Origin: Sphingomonas sp. PP-CC-1A-547
Lineage (GTDB): Bacteria > Pseudomonadota > Alphaproteobacteria > Sphingomonadales > Sphingomonadaceae
Direction of reading: 5' to 3'
NCBI RefSeq assembly: GCF_003610375.1
Contig: NZ_RAPZ01000011.1
Span: 1-64,000, forward strand
Length of the DNA stretch: 64,000 nt
The notes below the pieces were generated by a model, which searched no databases, had not been told where the DNA came from, and worked only from the letters and a program-made list of their open reading frames with translations. The translations under genes and the position numbers were made by a program. Positions 32,869-42,323 of the stretch are shown one piece after another (the stretch's first letter is position 1; each line of letters opens with the position of its first letter).

Positions 32869-33783
32869 TCAGCGCCCCTGCAACTTGCTCAGGATGGTCA
32901 TCGACTGTTCCGAGCCTGACTGCGGGACGATCTCACCAGTCCGGTCGATGATCGAGTCCCAGTGCGCCGCGACACCCTCCACCGATAGATCGTCGCCGGT
33001 CAGCAACTTGCCCTGCGTCAGCGTCACATACGCCGCCTGGAACACACCGGCGCCGGCGCCGACGATCATGTTGGTGGGGGCGTCCTCCGACACGAGGAAC
33101 ACCGCGGCAGGCGCGACCTTGTCTGGGGAGAACGCCTTGAACGCCTCCTCGGGGAAGATGTCCTGCGTCATCCGCGTGCCCGCGGTCGGCGCGATCGTGT
33201 TGACCTTGATGTTGTTCTTCGCACCCTCGATCGCGAGCGTCTTGGTCAACCCCGCAAGGCCGAGCTTGGCGGCGCCGTAGTTCGCCTGCCCGAAATTGCC
33301 GTAAAGACCGGTCGACGACGCGGTCATCAGGATGCGGCCGTAGTTCTGGCCGCGCATCGTGTCCCACACCGCCTTGGTCGCGTTGGCGGAGCCGTTGAGG
33401 TGGACGTCCACGACGAACTTGAAGTCGGCAGGCTCCATCTTGGCGAAGCTCTTGTCGCGCAGCACGCCGGCGTTGTTGATAAGGATGTGGACGCCGACCC
33501 ATTTCTCGGAGGCGCGGGCGACCATCTCGACCATCTGGTCGTACTCGGTGACGCTGCCGCCGTTCGCCATCGCCTCGCCGCCGGCCGCTTCGATTTCCTC
33601 GACGACCTTCAGCGCAGCGTCGGAATGGCCGGTGCCGTCGCGCGACGCACCCAGATCGTTGACCACGACCTTCGCGCCACGACGGGCGAGTTCGAGCGCG
33701 TATTCGCGACCCAGGCCACCGCCTGCGCCGGTGACGATCGCAACGCGGCCTTCAAAGCTGATAGACCCAAAGTTCTCAGACAT
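32869..33783 (-). CDS. Short-chain dehydrogenase of the multifunctional-enzyme type-2 class
   Basis: The 304-residue SDR has the NAD-binding TGAGGGLG motif (residues about 16-23), VVVNDLGASRDG, NNAGVLRD, and the catalytic Ser in TASSTGLYGN with YxxxK as YGAAK. The NDLGAS segment and long loop match the dehydrogenase part of peroxisomal MFE-2 / (3R)-hydroxyacyl-CoA dehydrogenases. About 50 extra C-terminal residues exceed a simple SDR. It likely oxidises 3-hydroxyacyl-CoA. The start lies at the edge of a hairpin that ends the upstream gene. Confidence in the fold is high, in the substrate moderate. Confidence 0.85.
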   Translation of the reverse strand: MSENFGSISFEGRVAIVTGAGGGLGREYALELARRGAKVVVNDLGASRDGTGHSDAALKVVEEIEAAGGEAMANGGSVTEYDQMVEMVARASEKWVGVHILINNAGVLRDKSFAKMEPADFKFVVDVHLNGSANATKAVWDTMRGQNYGRILMTASSTGLYGNFGQANYGAAKLGLAGLTKTLAIEGAKNNIKVNTIAPTAGTRMTQDIFPEEAFKAFSPDKVAPAAVFLVSEDAPTNMIVGAGAGVFQAAYVTLTQGKLLTGDDLSVEGVAAHWDSIIDRTGEIVPQSGSEQSMTILSKLQGR

Positions 33784-33822
33784 GGAAAAGGCGCCCCTCT
33801 CTTATAGTTGGAGCGCCTTTCC
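33784..33822 (-). terminator. Hairpin ending upstream gene and holding the SDR ribosome binding site
   Basis: GGAAAAGGCGC (33784-33794) pairs with GCGCCTTTCC (33813-33822). On the minus strand the stem ends in GCGCCTTTTCC, a short T-run, directly against the SDR ATG. The SDR Shine-Dalgarno (AGAGAGGGG) lies in the loop and 3' arm. Confidence 0.6.
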
Positions 33823-33878
33823 TAGAACGTAAAGCCAGCTAGGCAAGCGGCAGGATCACCCGCCGCTTGCCGCCGGAC

Positions 33879-34199
33879 TTACTTGCCGCCGCGGTTGCGG
33901 CAGCCGTCCTTGACCGTCTTCGAGCATACCGGATACTCGGCGGGTGCCGGCGTCGGCGGGGTGACGGTCGGCTGGCCGAACGTCACGCCACCGGCAGGTG
34001 CTGGCGGTGCCATCGGTGCGGCGGGTGCTGCTGCCGGATCGGCAGGAGCGGCCATCGCAGGATCGGCAGGCGCTGCGGGATCGGCCGGTGCCGCCTGGTC
34101 CGCGGGCGCGGTCTGCGCGGCGGGGTCTGCCGGCGGCGTCGTCTGGGCGATCACGGGCGACGCGAGAAGAGCGGCGGCGGCGAAGAGAATGGACTTCAT
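33879..34199 (-). CDS. Secreted Pro/Ala-rich small protein
   Basis: The 106-residue product has a clear signal peptide (ILFAAAALLASPVIAQ). A disordered stretch of PADPAA-type repeats fills residues about 22-85, and a short C-terminal tail has two cysteines (YPVCSKTVKDGCRNRGGK). It is exported to the periplasm and no fold or function is recognised. The repeats resemble cell-envelope linkers. The gene lies alone between the SDR and phoB. Sequences like this are common in Sphingomonas genomes. Confidence 0.75.
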   Translation of the reverse strand: MKSILFAAAALLASPVIAQTTPPADPAAQTAPADQAAPADPAAPADPAMAAPADPAAAPAAPMAPPAPAGGVTFGQPTVTPPTPAPAEYPVCSKTVKDGCRNRGGK

Positions 34200-34315
34200 A
34201 CGAATCTCCTAAATGGGTGCACCATTTTGGTAGCGCGACGTCTGAACGCACTAAGTCGTGCTTGGGTCCTTCGTTTCGCATCCGATTCCATTCGCCCCAC
34301 CGCGGGACAGTCTCG

Positions 34316-35008
34316 TTATCCGCCCGTATCGAGCGAATAGCCCGCCGAACGAACGGTGCGGATGATATCCGGACGCTCGCCGACGTTGATCGCTTTCCGG
34401 AGTCGCCGGATGTGCACGTCGACCGTCCGGCTCTCGATATCCGAGTCATGGCCCCAGACTGCATCGAGCAGCCGTTCGCGCGAGAACACCCAGCCCGGAT
34501 GCTCGAGGAAATGCTTCAGCAGCCGGAACTCGGTCGGTCCGAGCGACACTACCTCGCCCGAGCGACGCACTTTGTGCCCGACGGTATCCATCTCGATGTC
34601 GGCATAGCTGAGCGCTTCGCCGGCAAGGGCAGGGCGGACGCGGCGCAACACCGCCCCGACGCGCGCGACGAGTTCGCGCGGCGAAAACGGCTTCGTTACG
34701 TAATCGTCGGCACCGGTTTCGAGACCGCGCACGCGATCCTCCTCCTCACCACGCGCGGTGAGCATGATGATCGGCACGTTCTGCGTCTCGGGCGCGCGGC
34801 GCAGGCGACGACACACCTCGATCCCCGACAGCCCCTCGACCATCCAGTCGAGCAGGACGATGTCGGGCACCTTCTCCTTGGCGAGCAGCAGGGCTTCCTC
34901 GCCATCGGGGGTATGCGCGATCTCGAAATCCTCACGCTTGAAATGCCAGACCAGCAATTCGGCCAGCGCAGCATCGTCCTCGACCAACAGCATTTTCGCG
35001 CGTGCCAT
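34316..35008 (-). CDS. phoB: Phosphate regulon response regulator PhoB
   Basis: The 230-residue protein has a receiver domain (acidic pocket in LLVEDDAAL, phospho-acceptor Asp in VLLDWMVEGLSG, and TKPFSP) and an OmpR/PhoB winged-helix domain (GPTEFRLLKHFLEHPGWVFSRERLL and RTVDVHIRRLRKAI). It binds Pho boxes when phosphorylated by PhoR under phosphate limitation. The ATG at 35008 overlaps the phoU stop by one base (TAATG). It is last gene of the phosphate cluster. Confidence 0.97.
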   Translation of the reverse strand: MARAKMLLVEDDAALAELLVWHFKREDFEIAHTPDGEEALLLAKEKVPDIVLLDWMVEGLSGIEVCRRLRRAPETQNVPIIMLTARGEEEDRVRGLETGADDYVTKPFSPRELVARVGAVLRRVRPALAGEALSYADIEMDTVGHKVRRSGEVVSLGPTEFRLLKHFLEHPGWVFSRERLLDAVWGHDSDIESRTVDVHIRRLRKAINVGERPDIIRTVRSAGYSLDTGG

Positions 35009-35697
35009 TATGCCTGCTCCTTCTTTATGCCGCGTTCGCGATCGACCATCTGCGTGCCGGTCGCGGCGAAATAGACCATCTCGGCGACGTTGGTGGCGTG
35101 ATCGCCGATCCGCTCGAGGTTCTTGGCGACGAACAGCAGATGCGCGACCTGACCGATCGTCCGCGGATTCTCGACCATGTAGGTGACGAGCGTGCGGAAT
35201 ATGCTGTCGTAGAAATCGTCGAGCGCATTGTCGCATTCGACGACGCGGACGGCTTCCTCGGGATCGCGCGCGGCAAACGCGTCGAGCACGTCGTGGACCA
35301 TCTCGCTCGCCATCCGGCCCATCGCGGGCAGGATCGAGATCGGCTCGATCCGGTGCTCGCTCTCGATCATCGGCACGCGCTTGGCGATGTTCTTGGCATA
35401 ATCGCCGATCCGTTCGACGACGCCGGCGATCTTAAGCGCGGCGACGACCTCACGGAGATCGACCGCCATCGGCGCGCGCAACGCGATGATCCGCACCGCG
35501 AGCCGCTCGACCTCCGCCTCGATGACGTCGATCTGCTTGTCGGCGACTCGCACCTGCTCCGCGAGCGCGAGGTCGTTGCGTTGCAGCGCCTGCATCGCCT
35601 TGTCGATCGCGTCCTCGGCGAGCCCACCCATCTGCGAGATCAACCCGCGGAGCTCGCCGATGTCGTTGTCGAAGGCCTTGACCGTATGCGTGTTCAT
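35008..35697 (-). CDS. phoU: Phosphate signalling protein PhoU
   Basis: The 229-residue all-helical protein has two PhoU repeats with the metal-site motifs ALKIAGVVERIGDYAKNIA (about 88-106) and AKNLERIGDHATNVAEMVY (about 191-209). It links the PstSCAB transporter to the PhoR kinase and represses the regulon when phosphate is plentiful. The ATG at 35697 lies 15 bases after the pstB stop. It sits between pstB and phoB in the expected order. Confidence 0.96.
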   Translation of the reverse strand: MNTHTVKAFDNDIGELRGLISQMGGLAEDAIDKAMQALQRNDLALAEQVRVADKQIDVIEAEVERLAVRIIALRAPMAVDLREVVAALKIAGVVERIGDYAKNIAKRVPMIESEHRIEPISILPAMGRMASEMVHDVLDAFAARDPEEAVRVVECDNALDDFYDSIFRTLVTYMVENPRTIGQVAHLLFVAKNLERIGDHATNVAEMVYFAATGTQMVDRERGIKKEQA

Positions 35698-35711
35698 GGT
35701 CGTTTCCCGAC

Positions 35712-36491
35712 TCAGCCGTAACGGCCGGTGATGTAATCCTTGGTCCGCTCTTCGCGGGGATTGGTGAAGATGTCCGAGGTGTTGCCGTATTCGACCAGCG
35801 TGCCGAGGTGGAAGAACGCGGTCTTCTGGCTGACGCGCGCGGCCTGCTGCATGTTGTGCGTGACGATCACCATGGCATAGCGGCCGCGCAGTTCGTGGAT
35901 CAGCTCCTCGATCTTGGCGGTCGCGATCGGATCGAGTGCCGAACACGGCTCGTCCATCAGGATGACCTCTGGATCGACGGCGATCGCGCGCGCGATGCAG
36001 AGCCGTTGCTGCTGGCCGCCCGACAGCGCCGTGCCGCTGTCGGAGAGGCGATCCTTGACCTCGTCCCACAGGCCGGCGCGGCGCAGCGACTTCTCGACGA
36101 TCCGGTCGAGATCCGCTTTCGCACCCGCCAACCCGTGGATGCGCGGTCCGTAGGCGACGTTCTCGTAGATCGATTTCGGGAACGGGTTGGGCTTCTGGAA
36201 CACCATGCCGACGCGGGCGCGGAGCTGCACCACGTCCATGTCGGGCGAATAGATGTCCTGGCCGTCGAGCTTGATCTCGCCGGTGACGCGCGCGCTGGCG
36301 ACGGTGTCGTTCATGCGGTTGAGCGTGCGCAGGAAGGTCGACTTGCCGCAGCCCGACGGGCCGATGAATGCGACCACCTCGTCCTGATCGACGTCGATCG
36401 AGACGTCGTTGATCGCGATCTTGCTGCCATAGGCGACAGAGACGTTGCGCGCCGTCATCTTGAGGACGGGAGGCTTGAAAGGTTTTGGCAT
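35712..36491 (-). CDS. pstB: Phosphate ABC transporter ATP-binding protein PstB
   Basis: The 259-residue ATPase has Walker [10 protein letters not shown], the Q-loop [10 protein letters not shown] typical of PstB, signature LSGGQQQRL, Walker [13 protein letters not shown] and the H-loop VTHNMQQA. It energises phosphate import through PstC and PstA. The ATG at 36491 overlaps the pstA stop by one base (TGATG). The long upstream open frame in the same reading frame has no similarity and is ignored. Confidence 0.97.
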   Translation of the reverse strand: MPKPFKPPVLKMTARNVSVAYGSKIAINDVSIDVDQDEVVAFIGPSGCGKSTFLRTLNRMNDTVASARVTGEIKLDGQDIYSPDMDVVQLRARVGMVFQKPNPFPKSIYENVAYGPRIHGLAGAKADLDRIVEKSLRRAGLWDEVKDRLSDSGTALSGGQQQRLCIARAIAVDPEVILMDEPCSALDPIATAKIEELIHELRGRYAMVIVTHNMQQAARVSQKTAFFHLGTLVEYGNTSDIFTNPREERTKDYITGRYG

Positions 36492-37789
36492 CACCAGCGG
36501 GTCTCGAATCGGTTGCGGAGGTAGATCGCGACGCCGTTCATCGCGAGCAGGAACACGAGCAGGACGATGATCGCGGCGGAGGTCTTCTCGACGAAGCCGC
36601 GGCTGACCTGATCGGACCAGAGAAAGATCTGGACGGGCAGCACGGTCGCGGGATCGCTTAGCCCGGATGGCGGGGCTGCAATGAACGCGCGCATGCCGAT
36701 CATCAGCAGGGGCGCGGTTTCGCCGAGCGCGCGCGCCATGCCGATGATCGTGCCGGTGAGGATACCGGGCAGCGCGAGCGGCAGGACGTGGTGGAACACG
36801 ACCTGCACCGGTGATGCACCGATCCCGAGCGCGGCGTCGCGGATCGACGGCGGCACCGCCTTGATCGCGTTGCGCCCGGCGATGACGATGACGGGCATCG
36901 TCATCAGCGCGAGCGTCAGGCCGCCCACAATAGGTGCCGAGCGCGGCATCCCAAACGTGCCTAGGAACACGGCCAGTCCTAGCAGGCCGAAGATGATCGA
37001 CGGCACTGCGGCGAGGTTGTTGATCGACACCTCGATCAAGTCGGTCCAGCGGTTCTTCGGCGCATATTCCTCGAGGTACAGCGCCGACAGCACGCCGATC
37101 GGGAACGCCAGCAGCAACGTGACGATCATCGTCAACAGCGACCCCTTGAACGCCCCCCAAATCCCGACTCGGGTCGCATCGGTCGAGTCCGCCGAGGTGA
37201 GGAAGCTCGCGTTGAACCCGCGGGTCAGCGCGCCGCTCGCCTTCAGTCGCGCGACGATCGCTTCGGCGCCGCGCGTGCCATTGCCCTTGGCGGCGACGTC
37301 GATCGGGCTGGAGACGGGGACCTCGAACACGGTCTTGCGCTGGAGCAGCGACGGGTCGGCCTTGATCGCATCGCGGACCACCGCCCAGGCGCCGTCGGAA
37401 AGCAGGTCGGCGCCGTCCTTGCCGAACGCCTTGGTCGCGGCGAGGTCGACGGTGCCTTCGAGACCTGCACCGGCAAGCGCGAGATCGGCGCCGCGACCGA
37501 CGAGGCGGGCGGGCTCGATCGGCAGCTTGGCGGCGGCGAGATCGATCGGAAGCGACACGCGCGTTTCGACGAACCCGCTTGCGCCCTGCATCACCATCGT
37601 GATCAGCAGATAGGCGAGGAAGGCGGCGGACAGCCACACCGCGGCTAGCCCGGCGAAGCGGAAGCGGCGCTCGGATGCATAGCGACGGCGGATGCGCGAT
37701 TGCATCGCCTGCGTCGTCCAGTCGGTCGGGACGCGACGCACCGGTTCCGCGGCACTTACGGGCAGTTGGGGCACGAGCGTGTCACTCAT
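36491..37789 (-). CDS. pstA: Phosphate ABC transporter permease PstA (extended)
   Basis: The 432-residue permease is about 130 residues longer than E. coli PstA. The extra part lies after the first membrane segment (about 60-190, including [17 protein letters not shown] and [10 protein letters not shown]), probably in the periplasm, as in the DUF3333-containing PstA of proteobacteria. The core has [39 protein letters not shown] and the coupling loop [12 protein letters not shown]. It forms the channel with PstC. The start overlaps the pstC stop by eight bases. Confidence 0.94.
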   Translation of the reverse strand: MSDTLVPQLPVSAAEPVRRVPTDWTTQAMQSRIRRRYASERRFRFAGLAAVWLSAAFLAYLLITMVMQGASGFVETRVSLPIDLAAAKLPIEPARLVGRGADLALAGAGLEGTVDLAATKAFGKDGADLLSDGAWAVVRDAIKADPSLLQRKTVFEVPVSSPIDVAAKGNGTRGAEAIVARLKASGALTRGFNASFLTSADSTDATRVGIWGAFKGSLLTMIVTLLLAFPIGVLSALYLEEYAPKNRWTDLIEVSINNLAAVPSIIFGLLGLAVFLGTFGMPRSAPIVGGLTLALMTMPVIVIAGRNAIKAVPPSIRDAALGIGASPVQVVFHHVLPLALPGILTGTIIGMARALGETAPLLMIGMRAFIAAPPSGLSDPATVLPVQIFLWSDQVSRGFVEKTSAAIIVLLVFLLAMNGVAIYLRNRFETRW

Positions 37790-39158
37790 AGGCTTCGCGG
37801 TACCGTTTGACGACGCGCAGCGCGACGATGTTGAGGAGTAGCGTGACCACGAACAGCGTCAGACCCAGCGCGAACGCGGCGAGCGTCTTGGGGCTGTCGA
37901 ACTCGGCCTCGCCGGTCAGCAGGTCGACGATCTGCTTGGTGACCGTGGTGGTGCTGGCGAACGGGTTGAGCGTCAGTGTGGCGACGCCGGACGCGGCCAT
38001 TACGACGATCATCGTCTCGCCGATCGCGCGCGACACCGCCAGCAGCACGCCGCCGACGACACCGGGCAGCGCGGCCGGGAGCAGCACGCGGCGGATCGTC
38101 TCCGACGAGGTCGCGCCCATCGCGAGGCTGCCATCGCGCATCGACGACGGGACCGCGGCGATCGAGTCATCCGCCATTGACGACACGAACGGGATGATCA
38201 TGATGCCCATCACGAGACCGGCGGCGAGAGCGCTTTCCGACGATGCCCAGCTGATCCCGACCGACACGGCGAGGTCACGCACCGCGGGCGCGACGGTCAG
38301 CGCGGCGAAATAGCCGTAGACGACGGTCGGCACGCCCGCGAGCACCTCGAGGATCGGCTTCATCCATTTGCGCGTGTTCGGCGCGGCATATTGCGTGAGG
38401 TAGATCGCGCTCATCAGCCCGAACGGGATCGCGACGATCATCGCGATCACCGCGCCGATGAAGAACGTCCCCCAGAACAACGGCACCGCGCCGAGCGACG
38501 CACCCGGATCGCGGCCATCAATCACCTGCGGGCTCCAGTGCGTGCCGAACAGGAAGTCGGTGATCGGCACGACCGAGAAGAACCGCGCGGATTCGTACAG
38601 CAGCGACGCGACGATACCGACCGTGGTCAGGATCGCGATCAGCGATGCGCCGAGCAGCATCAGCATCACGACCCGCTCGACCTGAGTCCGTGCACCGAAC
38701 CCGGGTTTGACGCGGGTGAAGGCGAACGCGCCGCCGGCAAAGGCGAGCAGCAGCGCGGCGGCGGTGGCGATCCAGTCGTAGCGCGATTGTGCCGCCGCGT
38801 AGGACGGGGCGAGCGTGCGGGCGAGCCCGTGGAACGCGCCGAAGCTGCGACCTTCCGCGAGGCTGCGCGCTTCGGACAGGATCGAGGCGCGGTCGAAGCC
38901 GGGGGGCGGGAGCTGGATCGCGGCCGGCGTGGCAAGCACGGCATCGGTGACGAGCGCCGGCGCGGTCATCGACCAGATCACAAGGAAGACGAGCGGCGGG
39001 ATCGTGGTCCACAGCGCGACGTACCAGCCGTGATGCGACGGCAGCGAGCTGAACCGCACGGTGCTGCCGGCGCGGAACCGCGTGGCGCGGACTCGTGCGG
39101 TGAGCCAGCCGATCAGGCCCAGGCCGAGGACGAGGAACAGGAGGGCGATGGGGGACAT
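37782..39158 (-). CDS. pstC: Phosphate ABC transporter permease PstC (extended)
   Basis: The 458-residue permease has an N-terminal extension of about 150 residues with two or three extra hydrophobic segments before the usual core. The core has IVASLLYESARFF, FFIGAVIAMIVAIPFGLMSAIYL, LEVLAGVPTVVYGYFA and the coupling motif SRAIGETMIVVMAASG. It pairs with PstA to import phosphate. A palindromic repeat lies just upstream, between pstS and pstC, which would reduce transport-gene expression relative to pstS. Confidence 0.94.
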   Translation of the reverse strand: MSPIALLFLVLGLGLIGWLTARVRATRFRAGSTVRFSSLPSHHGWYVALWTTIPPLVFLVIWSMTAPALVTDAVLATPAAIQLPPPGFDRASILSEARSLAEGRSFGAFHGLARTLAPSYAAAQSRYDWIATAAALLLAFAGGAFAFTRVKPGFGARTQVERVVMLMLLGASLIAILTTVGIVASLLYESARFFSVVPITDFLFGTHWSPQVIDGRDPGASLGAVPLFWGTFFIGAVIAMIVAIPFGLMSAIYLTQYAAPNTRKWMKPILEVLAGVPTVVYGYFAALTVAPAVRDLAVSVGISWASSESALAAGLVMGIMIIPFVSSMADDSIAAVPSSMRDGSLAMGATSSETIRRVLLPAALPGVVGGVLLAVSRAIGETMIVVMAASGVATLTLNPFASTTTVTKQIVDLLTGEAEFDSPKTLAAFALGLTLFVVTLLLNIVALRVVKRYREAYE

Positions 39159-39238
39159 CAGGCGTGTCCTCCTATAGCAACCACCCCGGCGGAAGCCGGG
39201 GCGGTCGTGAAACGATCAGCCTGCATCGCAAGACTCTC

Positions 39239-39316
39239 GTTCCCCCGCGGACGCGGGGGCCCAGCTAAGCCAGGATAGCGCGCTTGGCCCCTGGGCCCCC
39301 GCGTCCGCGGGGGAAC
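39239..39316. repeat. Palindromic repeat between pstS and pstC
   Basis: The arms 39239-39264 (GTTCCCCCGCGGACGCGGGG then GCCCAG) and 39291-39316 are exact inverted copies. A single related unit (CACCCCGGCGGAAGCCGGGG) lies beside it at about 39182-39202. The hairpin sits inside the operon, where it could separate abundant pstS mRNA from pstCAB. Confidence 0.85.
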
Positions 39317-39348
39317 TAGGACGGGAGTGCGGTTGGACGAAACACCCA

Positions 39349-40407
39349 TCACGACAACACCGCCGGATCCAGCACCGTCTCATTCGCGATAATCGCCGCC
39401 GATCGCGCCTGAACCGCCGCCGGCGACGCAATCAGCCCCCGCTTCACCAACGGCCCCGTAGCCCCCCAGTTCGCCGCATACAGCTTCAACAAATTCCGCA
39501 ACCCCGGGATCGCGGTCAGGTGCGCCTTCTTCACATAGATATAGAGCGGCCGAGACCCCGGATACGCATTGTCCGCGATCGTCGCATAGGTCGGCGCGAC
39601 GCCCGAGATCGATACCCCGTTCACGTCGTCCTTGTTCTCTTCGAGATAGCTGTACCCGAACACGCCGATCGCATTCGGGTTCGACTGCAATTTCTGGACG
39701 ATCAGATTGTCGTTCTCGCCGGCATCGACATACACGCCGTCTTCGCGCACCCGCGTGCACAGCGCCTTGTGCGCCTCGGCATCCGACTTCGCGAGCGCCT
39801 TGGCCGAAGGATCGCTCGCTTCGCACCCCTTGGTCAGGATCAGCTCGGCCAGCGCATCGCGCGTGCCACTCGTCGCCGGTGGCCCATAAACCTGGATCGG
39901 CACAGCCGGCAGCGCCGGGTTCACGTCGCGCCAGACCCGAGCCGTGTTCACCTTGCCCCCCGGATTGGCGGCCAGCGCCTTGTAGAGATCGGTCGGCGTC
40001 AGCTGCATCTTCGGGCCGTTCTTCGCCTCGGCAAAGGCGATCCCGTCGATCCCGACCTGGATCTCGATCACGTCGCGCACGCCATTCTTGGCGCACGTCG
40101 CGTATTCGCTCGCCTTCATCCGCCGCGACGCGTCCTCGATATCGGGATGCGCCGCGCCGACCCCCGCACAGAACAGCTTCATCCCCGCCCCGGTCCCGGT
40201 CGATTCGATCACCGGCGCCTTCGCATCGGGATCGTTGGCCACGAGCTGCTCGGCGATCATCGTCGTGAACGGATAGACCGTCGACGACCCGACCGCGGTG
40301 ATCTGGTCACGCGAGCCCGCACCGCCGCCGTTCGCCTGATCGACGCACGCGGCCAGAGCCCCAACCACCCCTAGAAGAACGAACCGCTGCACCAGAATTC
40401 CCGTCAT
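39349..40407 (-). CDS. pstS: Phosphate ABC transporter substrate-binding protein PstS (lipoprotein)
   Basis: The 352-residue product has a lipoprotein signal (FVLLGVVGALAAC, lipobox LAAC with Cys near residue 20). The binding domain has the phosphate-contact motif GSSTVYPFTTMI and TGTGAGMKLFC, and SGTRDALAELI later. It captures phosphate in the periplasm and delivers it to PstCA. A Pho box with three 11-base units lies 31-63 bases upstream of the start. Confidence 0.95.
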   Translation of the reverse strand: MTGILVQRFVLLGVVGALAACVDQANGGGAGSRDQITAVGSSTVYPFTTMIAEQLVANDPDAKAPVIESTGTGAGMKLFCAGVGAAHPDIEDASRRMKASEYATCAKNGVRDVIEIQVGIDGIAFAEAKNGPKMQLTPTDLYKALAANPGGKVNTARVWRDVNPALPAVPIQVYGPPATSGTRDALAELILTKGCEASDPSAKALAKSDAEAHKALCTRVREDGVYVDAGENDNLIVQKLQSNPNAIGVFGYSYLEENKDDVNGVSISGVAPTYATIADNAYPGSRPLYIYVKKAHLTAIPGLRNLLKLYAANWGATGPLVKRGLIASPAAVQARSAAIIANETVLDPAVLS

Positions 40408-40437
40408 GCACCGGCCTTAGCGGTACTTAAGACGATC

Positions 40438-40470
40438 CTGTGTGACAGTTGGGTTACCCTTTTATGACAG
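40438..40470 (-). promoter_or_regulatory. Pho box before pstS, overlapping the phoR stop codon
   Basis: Reading the minus strand, three consecutive 11-base units are CTGTCATAAAA (40470-40460), GGGTAACCCAA (40459-40449) and CTGTCACACAG (40448-40438). The CTGTCA half-sites are 22 bases apart, the spacing of PhoB-binding direct repeats. The phoR stop codon (40456-40454) lies within it. It should make pstS and following genes phosphate-regulated. Confidence 0.8.
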
Positions 40471-41680
40471 CGCCTTTGGTCGCGCCACCGCTCGGGGGCA
40501 GGATGACGGAAACCACCGTCCCGACGCCGACCTGACTCGCGATATCGAGCCGACCGCGGTGCCGCTCGACGATATGCTTGACGATCGCCAGCCCGAGACC
40601 CGTCCCGCCTAGCGACCGGCTGCGTCCCGCATCCGCGCGATAGAAGCGCTCGGTCAGCCGCGGGATGTGCACCGCCGCGATCCCGTCGCCCTCGTCGCGG
40701 ATCGACAGGCGGATCATTCCGGCATCGTCGCGCTTCAGTTCGATCGTCACTGGGGTCCCTGCGCGCCCATATTTCATCGCGTTGCCTATGAGGTTGTGGA
40801 GCATCTGCGACAGCTGCACCCGATCCCCCGACACCGAGGAAAGGTTCGGATCGATCGTCGCGACCAGATCATGTCCCCGATCGCCCGCCGCATCGGCGAG
40901 TTCCTCGCGCGTGTCCTCGACAAGCTGGGCGAAATCGACCGCCTGGTCGGGCAGGCGAAACTTCTCCGCCTCGATGCGCGACAGCGAGATCAGATCCTCG
41001 ACCAGCCGCTGCATCCGCCGCGCCTCGTCGTCCATCACCTTCAAGAATCGTGCACGAACCTCGGCATCCTCGCCCGCCTCGTCGCGCAACGTCTCGATAA
41101 ACCCTAGGATCGAAGCCAGCGGCGTGCGCAGTTCGTGGCTGGCATTGGCAACGAAATCGATCCGCATCCGCTCGGCCGCGTAGTTGCCGGTCTGGTCGAC
41201 GAGGTGGACGATGCGCTGGCCCTCCGACGTCTCGCTGAGCAGCATTTCCCAGCGCTGATCACGCGTGCCAAGCCCGACCAGCTCGATAGGCCGCTCGCCG
41301 TCGATCGGCCCCGGCGTCCCGAGGCGCTCGGCGGCGGCGGGGTGGCGGATCGCAACGCGCGCGTCCTCGCCAAGGATATGCGCGCCGAGCAACGTCCGCG
41401 CGGCACGATTGGCGACCACCACGCGGCCGTCCTCCACGAGCATCACCGGCGCGACGATCGCATCGAGAACGTCGTCGAGCACGGACGGCGACACGCTCGT
41501 CGCGTCGTCCAGGGCAGGCGCCTCGTCCCCGGTGCCGGCAGCGACCAGCGCGGCGGCGATCCCGCCGACCAGAGCCACGATCGCGCCCTGCACGTCATGC
41601 GTGAGCGCGAACACCGCCACGGCAGCGATGACGACCACGACGATCGCCCAAAACGTACGCAGGCCAAATCCGGAAAGCAT
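40454..41680 (-). CDS. phoR: Phosphate regulon sensor histidine kinase PhoR
   Basis: The 408-residue kinase has two N-terminal membrane segments (about 5-45), a PAS-like region (DVLDAIVAPVMLVEDGRVVVANRAA), the H-box NASHELRTPLASI and an ATPase domain with LIGNAMKYG (N box), IRDEGDGI (G1) and GGTGLGLAIVKHI (G2). The ATG at 41680 follows AGGAG by seven bases. It phosphorylates PhoB when phosphate is scarce. It opens the cluster, an order (phoR first, phoB last) unlike the phoBR operon of enterics. Confidence 0.92.
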   Translation of the reverse strand: MLSGFGLRTFWAIVVVVIAAVAVFALTHDVQGAIVALVGGIAAALVAAGTGDEAPALDDATSVSPSVLDDVLDAIVAPVMLVEDGRVVVANRAARTLLGAHILGEDARVAIRHPAAAERLGTPGPIDGERPIELVGLGTRDQRWEMLLSETSEGQRIVHLVDQTGNYAAERMRIDFVANASHELRTPLASILGFIETLRDEAGEDAEVRARFLKVMDDEARRMQRLVEDLISLSRIEAEKFRLPDQAVDFAQLVEDTREELADAAGDRGHDLVATIDPNLSSVSGDRVQLSQMLHNLIGNAMKYGRAGTPVTIELKRDDAGMIRLSIRDEGDGIAAVHIPRLTERFYRADAGRSRSLGGTGLGLAIVKHIVERHRGRLDIASQVGVGTVVSVILPPSGGATKGAVIKG

Positions 41681-41893
41681 TGCGGTCTCCTGGGACGGAA
41701 TCGACGTCCATGCGCAGCGCCATACAGCGGCACGATGCAAACCGGTATCGTCTGTTGGCGCCGTCGACTTGCCGACCGCGGAAACGAACGGCGTGTGAAG
41801 TCGTCCTACTCCGGCACGCTCCCGCGCCCATCGGTACAGCGATGTTGTCAGCGCTTCAGGATTATGAAAGGGCTGTGGTCTAGCAGGGGCATC
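41681..41893. promoter_or_regulatory. Divergent region between phoR and the HPr-rel-A cassette
   Basis: These 213 bases separate phoR (minus) from the Tat-exported protein gene (plus). Promoters for both must lie here. No Pho box, clear -35/-10 pair or terminator is visible. Confidence 0.35.
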
Positions 41894-42319
41894 ATGGACG
41901 ACATCGAATTCAACCAAGACCCGGTCGCAACCGCGGAGACCGACGCCGGCGTTCCATCGCGTCGCCGCGTGCTGGCGCTCGGAGCGGTGACCGCAGGCAT
42001 GGTAGTGTCAATTCGCCCGGCGCTCGCGCAGACCGCGGGTTCGGTGTTGAACTGCGAGATTCCGGTGCCCGATCCGGGCCGCGCCGGCAGCTATATTGAT
42101 GCGAACGGCGGCGTCGTACCGGCGCGTACCAAGGGCGCATTCCCACCCTCGACGCGCGCGTTCAAGGGCGAAGAGGTCAAGCGCGCGATGGCGAGCGGCA
42201 GCACGCTGCCCGGCACCGATTCGGACCGCAGCCGCGCGTACGTCAAATATATCCGCCGGTTGCAGCGCGGCCAGGGCGGCTTCACCTGCTTCGCATCGTT
42301 GCAGATGCCGCGCGGCTGA
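41894..42319 (+). CDS. Twin-arginine-exported small protein, first gene of HPr-rel-A cassette
   Basis: The 141-residue product has a twin-arginine signal (PSRRRVLALGAVTAGMVVSI, residues about 21-40) with cleavage after PALAQ near residue 46. The mature part has two cysteines (Cys54 in VLNCEIPVP and Cys133 in GFTCFASL). A basic C-terminal third follows (RSRAYVKYIRRLQRG). No domain is recognised. It precedes the PqqD-like gene by five bases and so belongs to the cassette. As the only gene coding for a small, presumably folded exported product, it is the best candidate for the cassette's substrate, but that is inference. Confidence 0.7.
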   Translation: MDDIEFNQDPVATAETDAGVPSRRRVLALGAVTAGMVVSIRPALAQTAGSVLNCEIPVPDPGRAGSYIDANGGVVPARTKGAFPPSTRAFKGEEVKRAMASGSTLPGTDSDRSRAYVKYIRRLQRGQGGFTCFASLQMPRG

Positions 42320-42323
42320 AGCC

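Noticed and set aside
41135..41893. 5' extension of the Tat-protein frame into phoR
   Set aside because: The extension lies antisense to phoR; the Tat signal begins right after the ATG at 41894.
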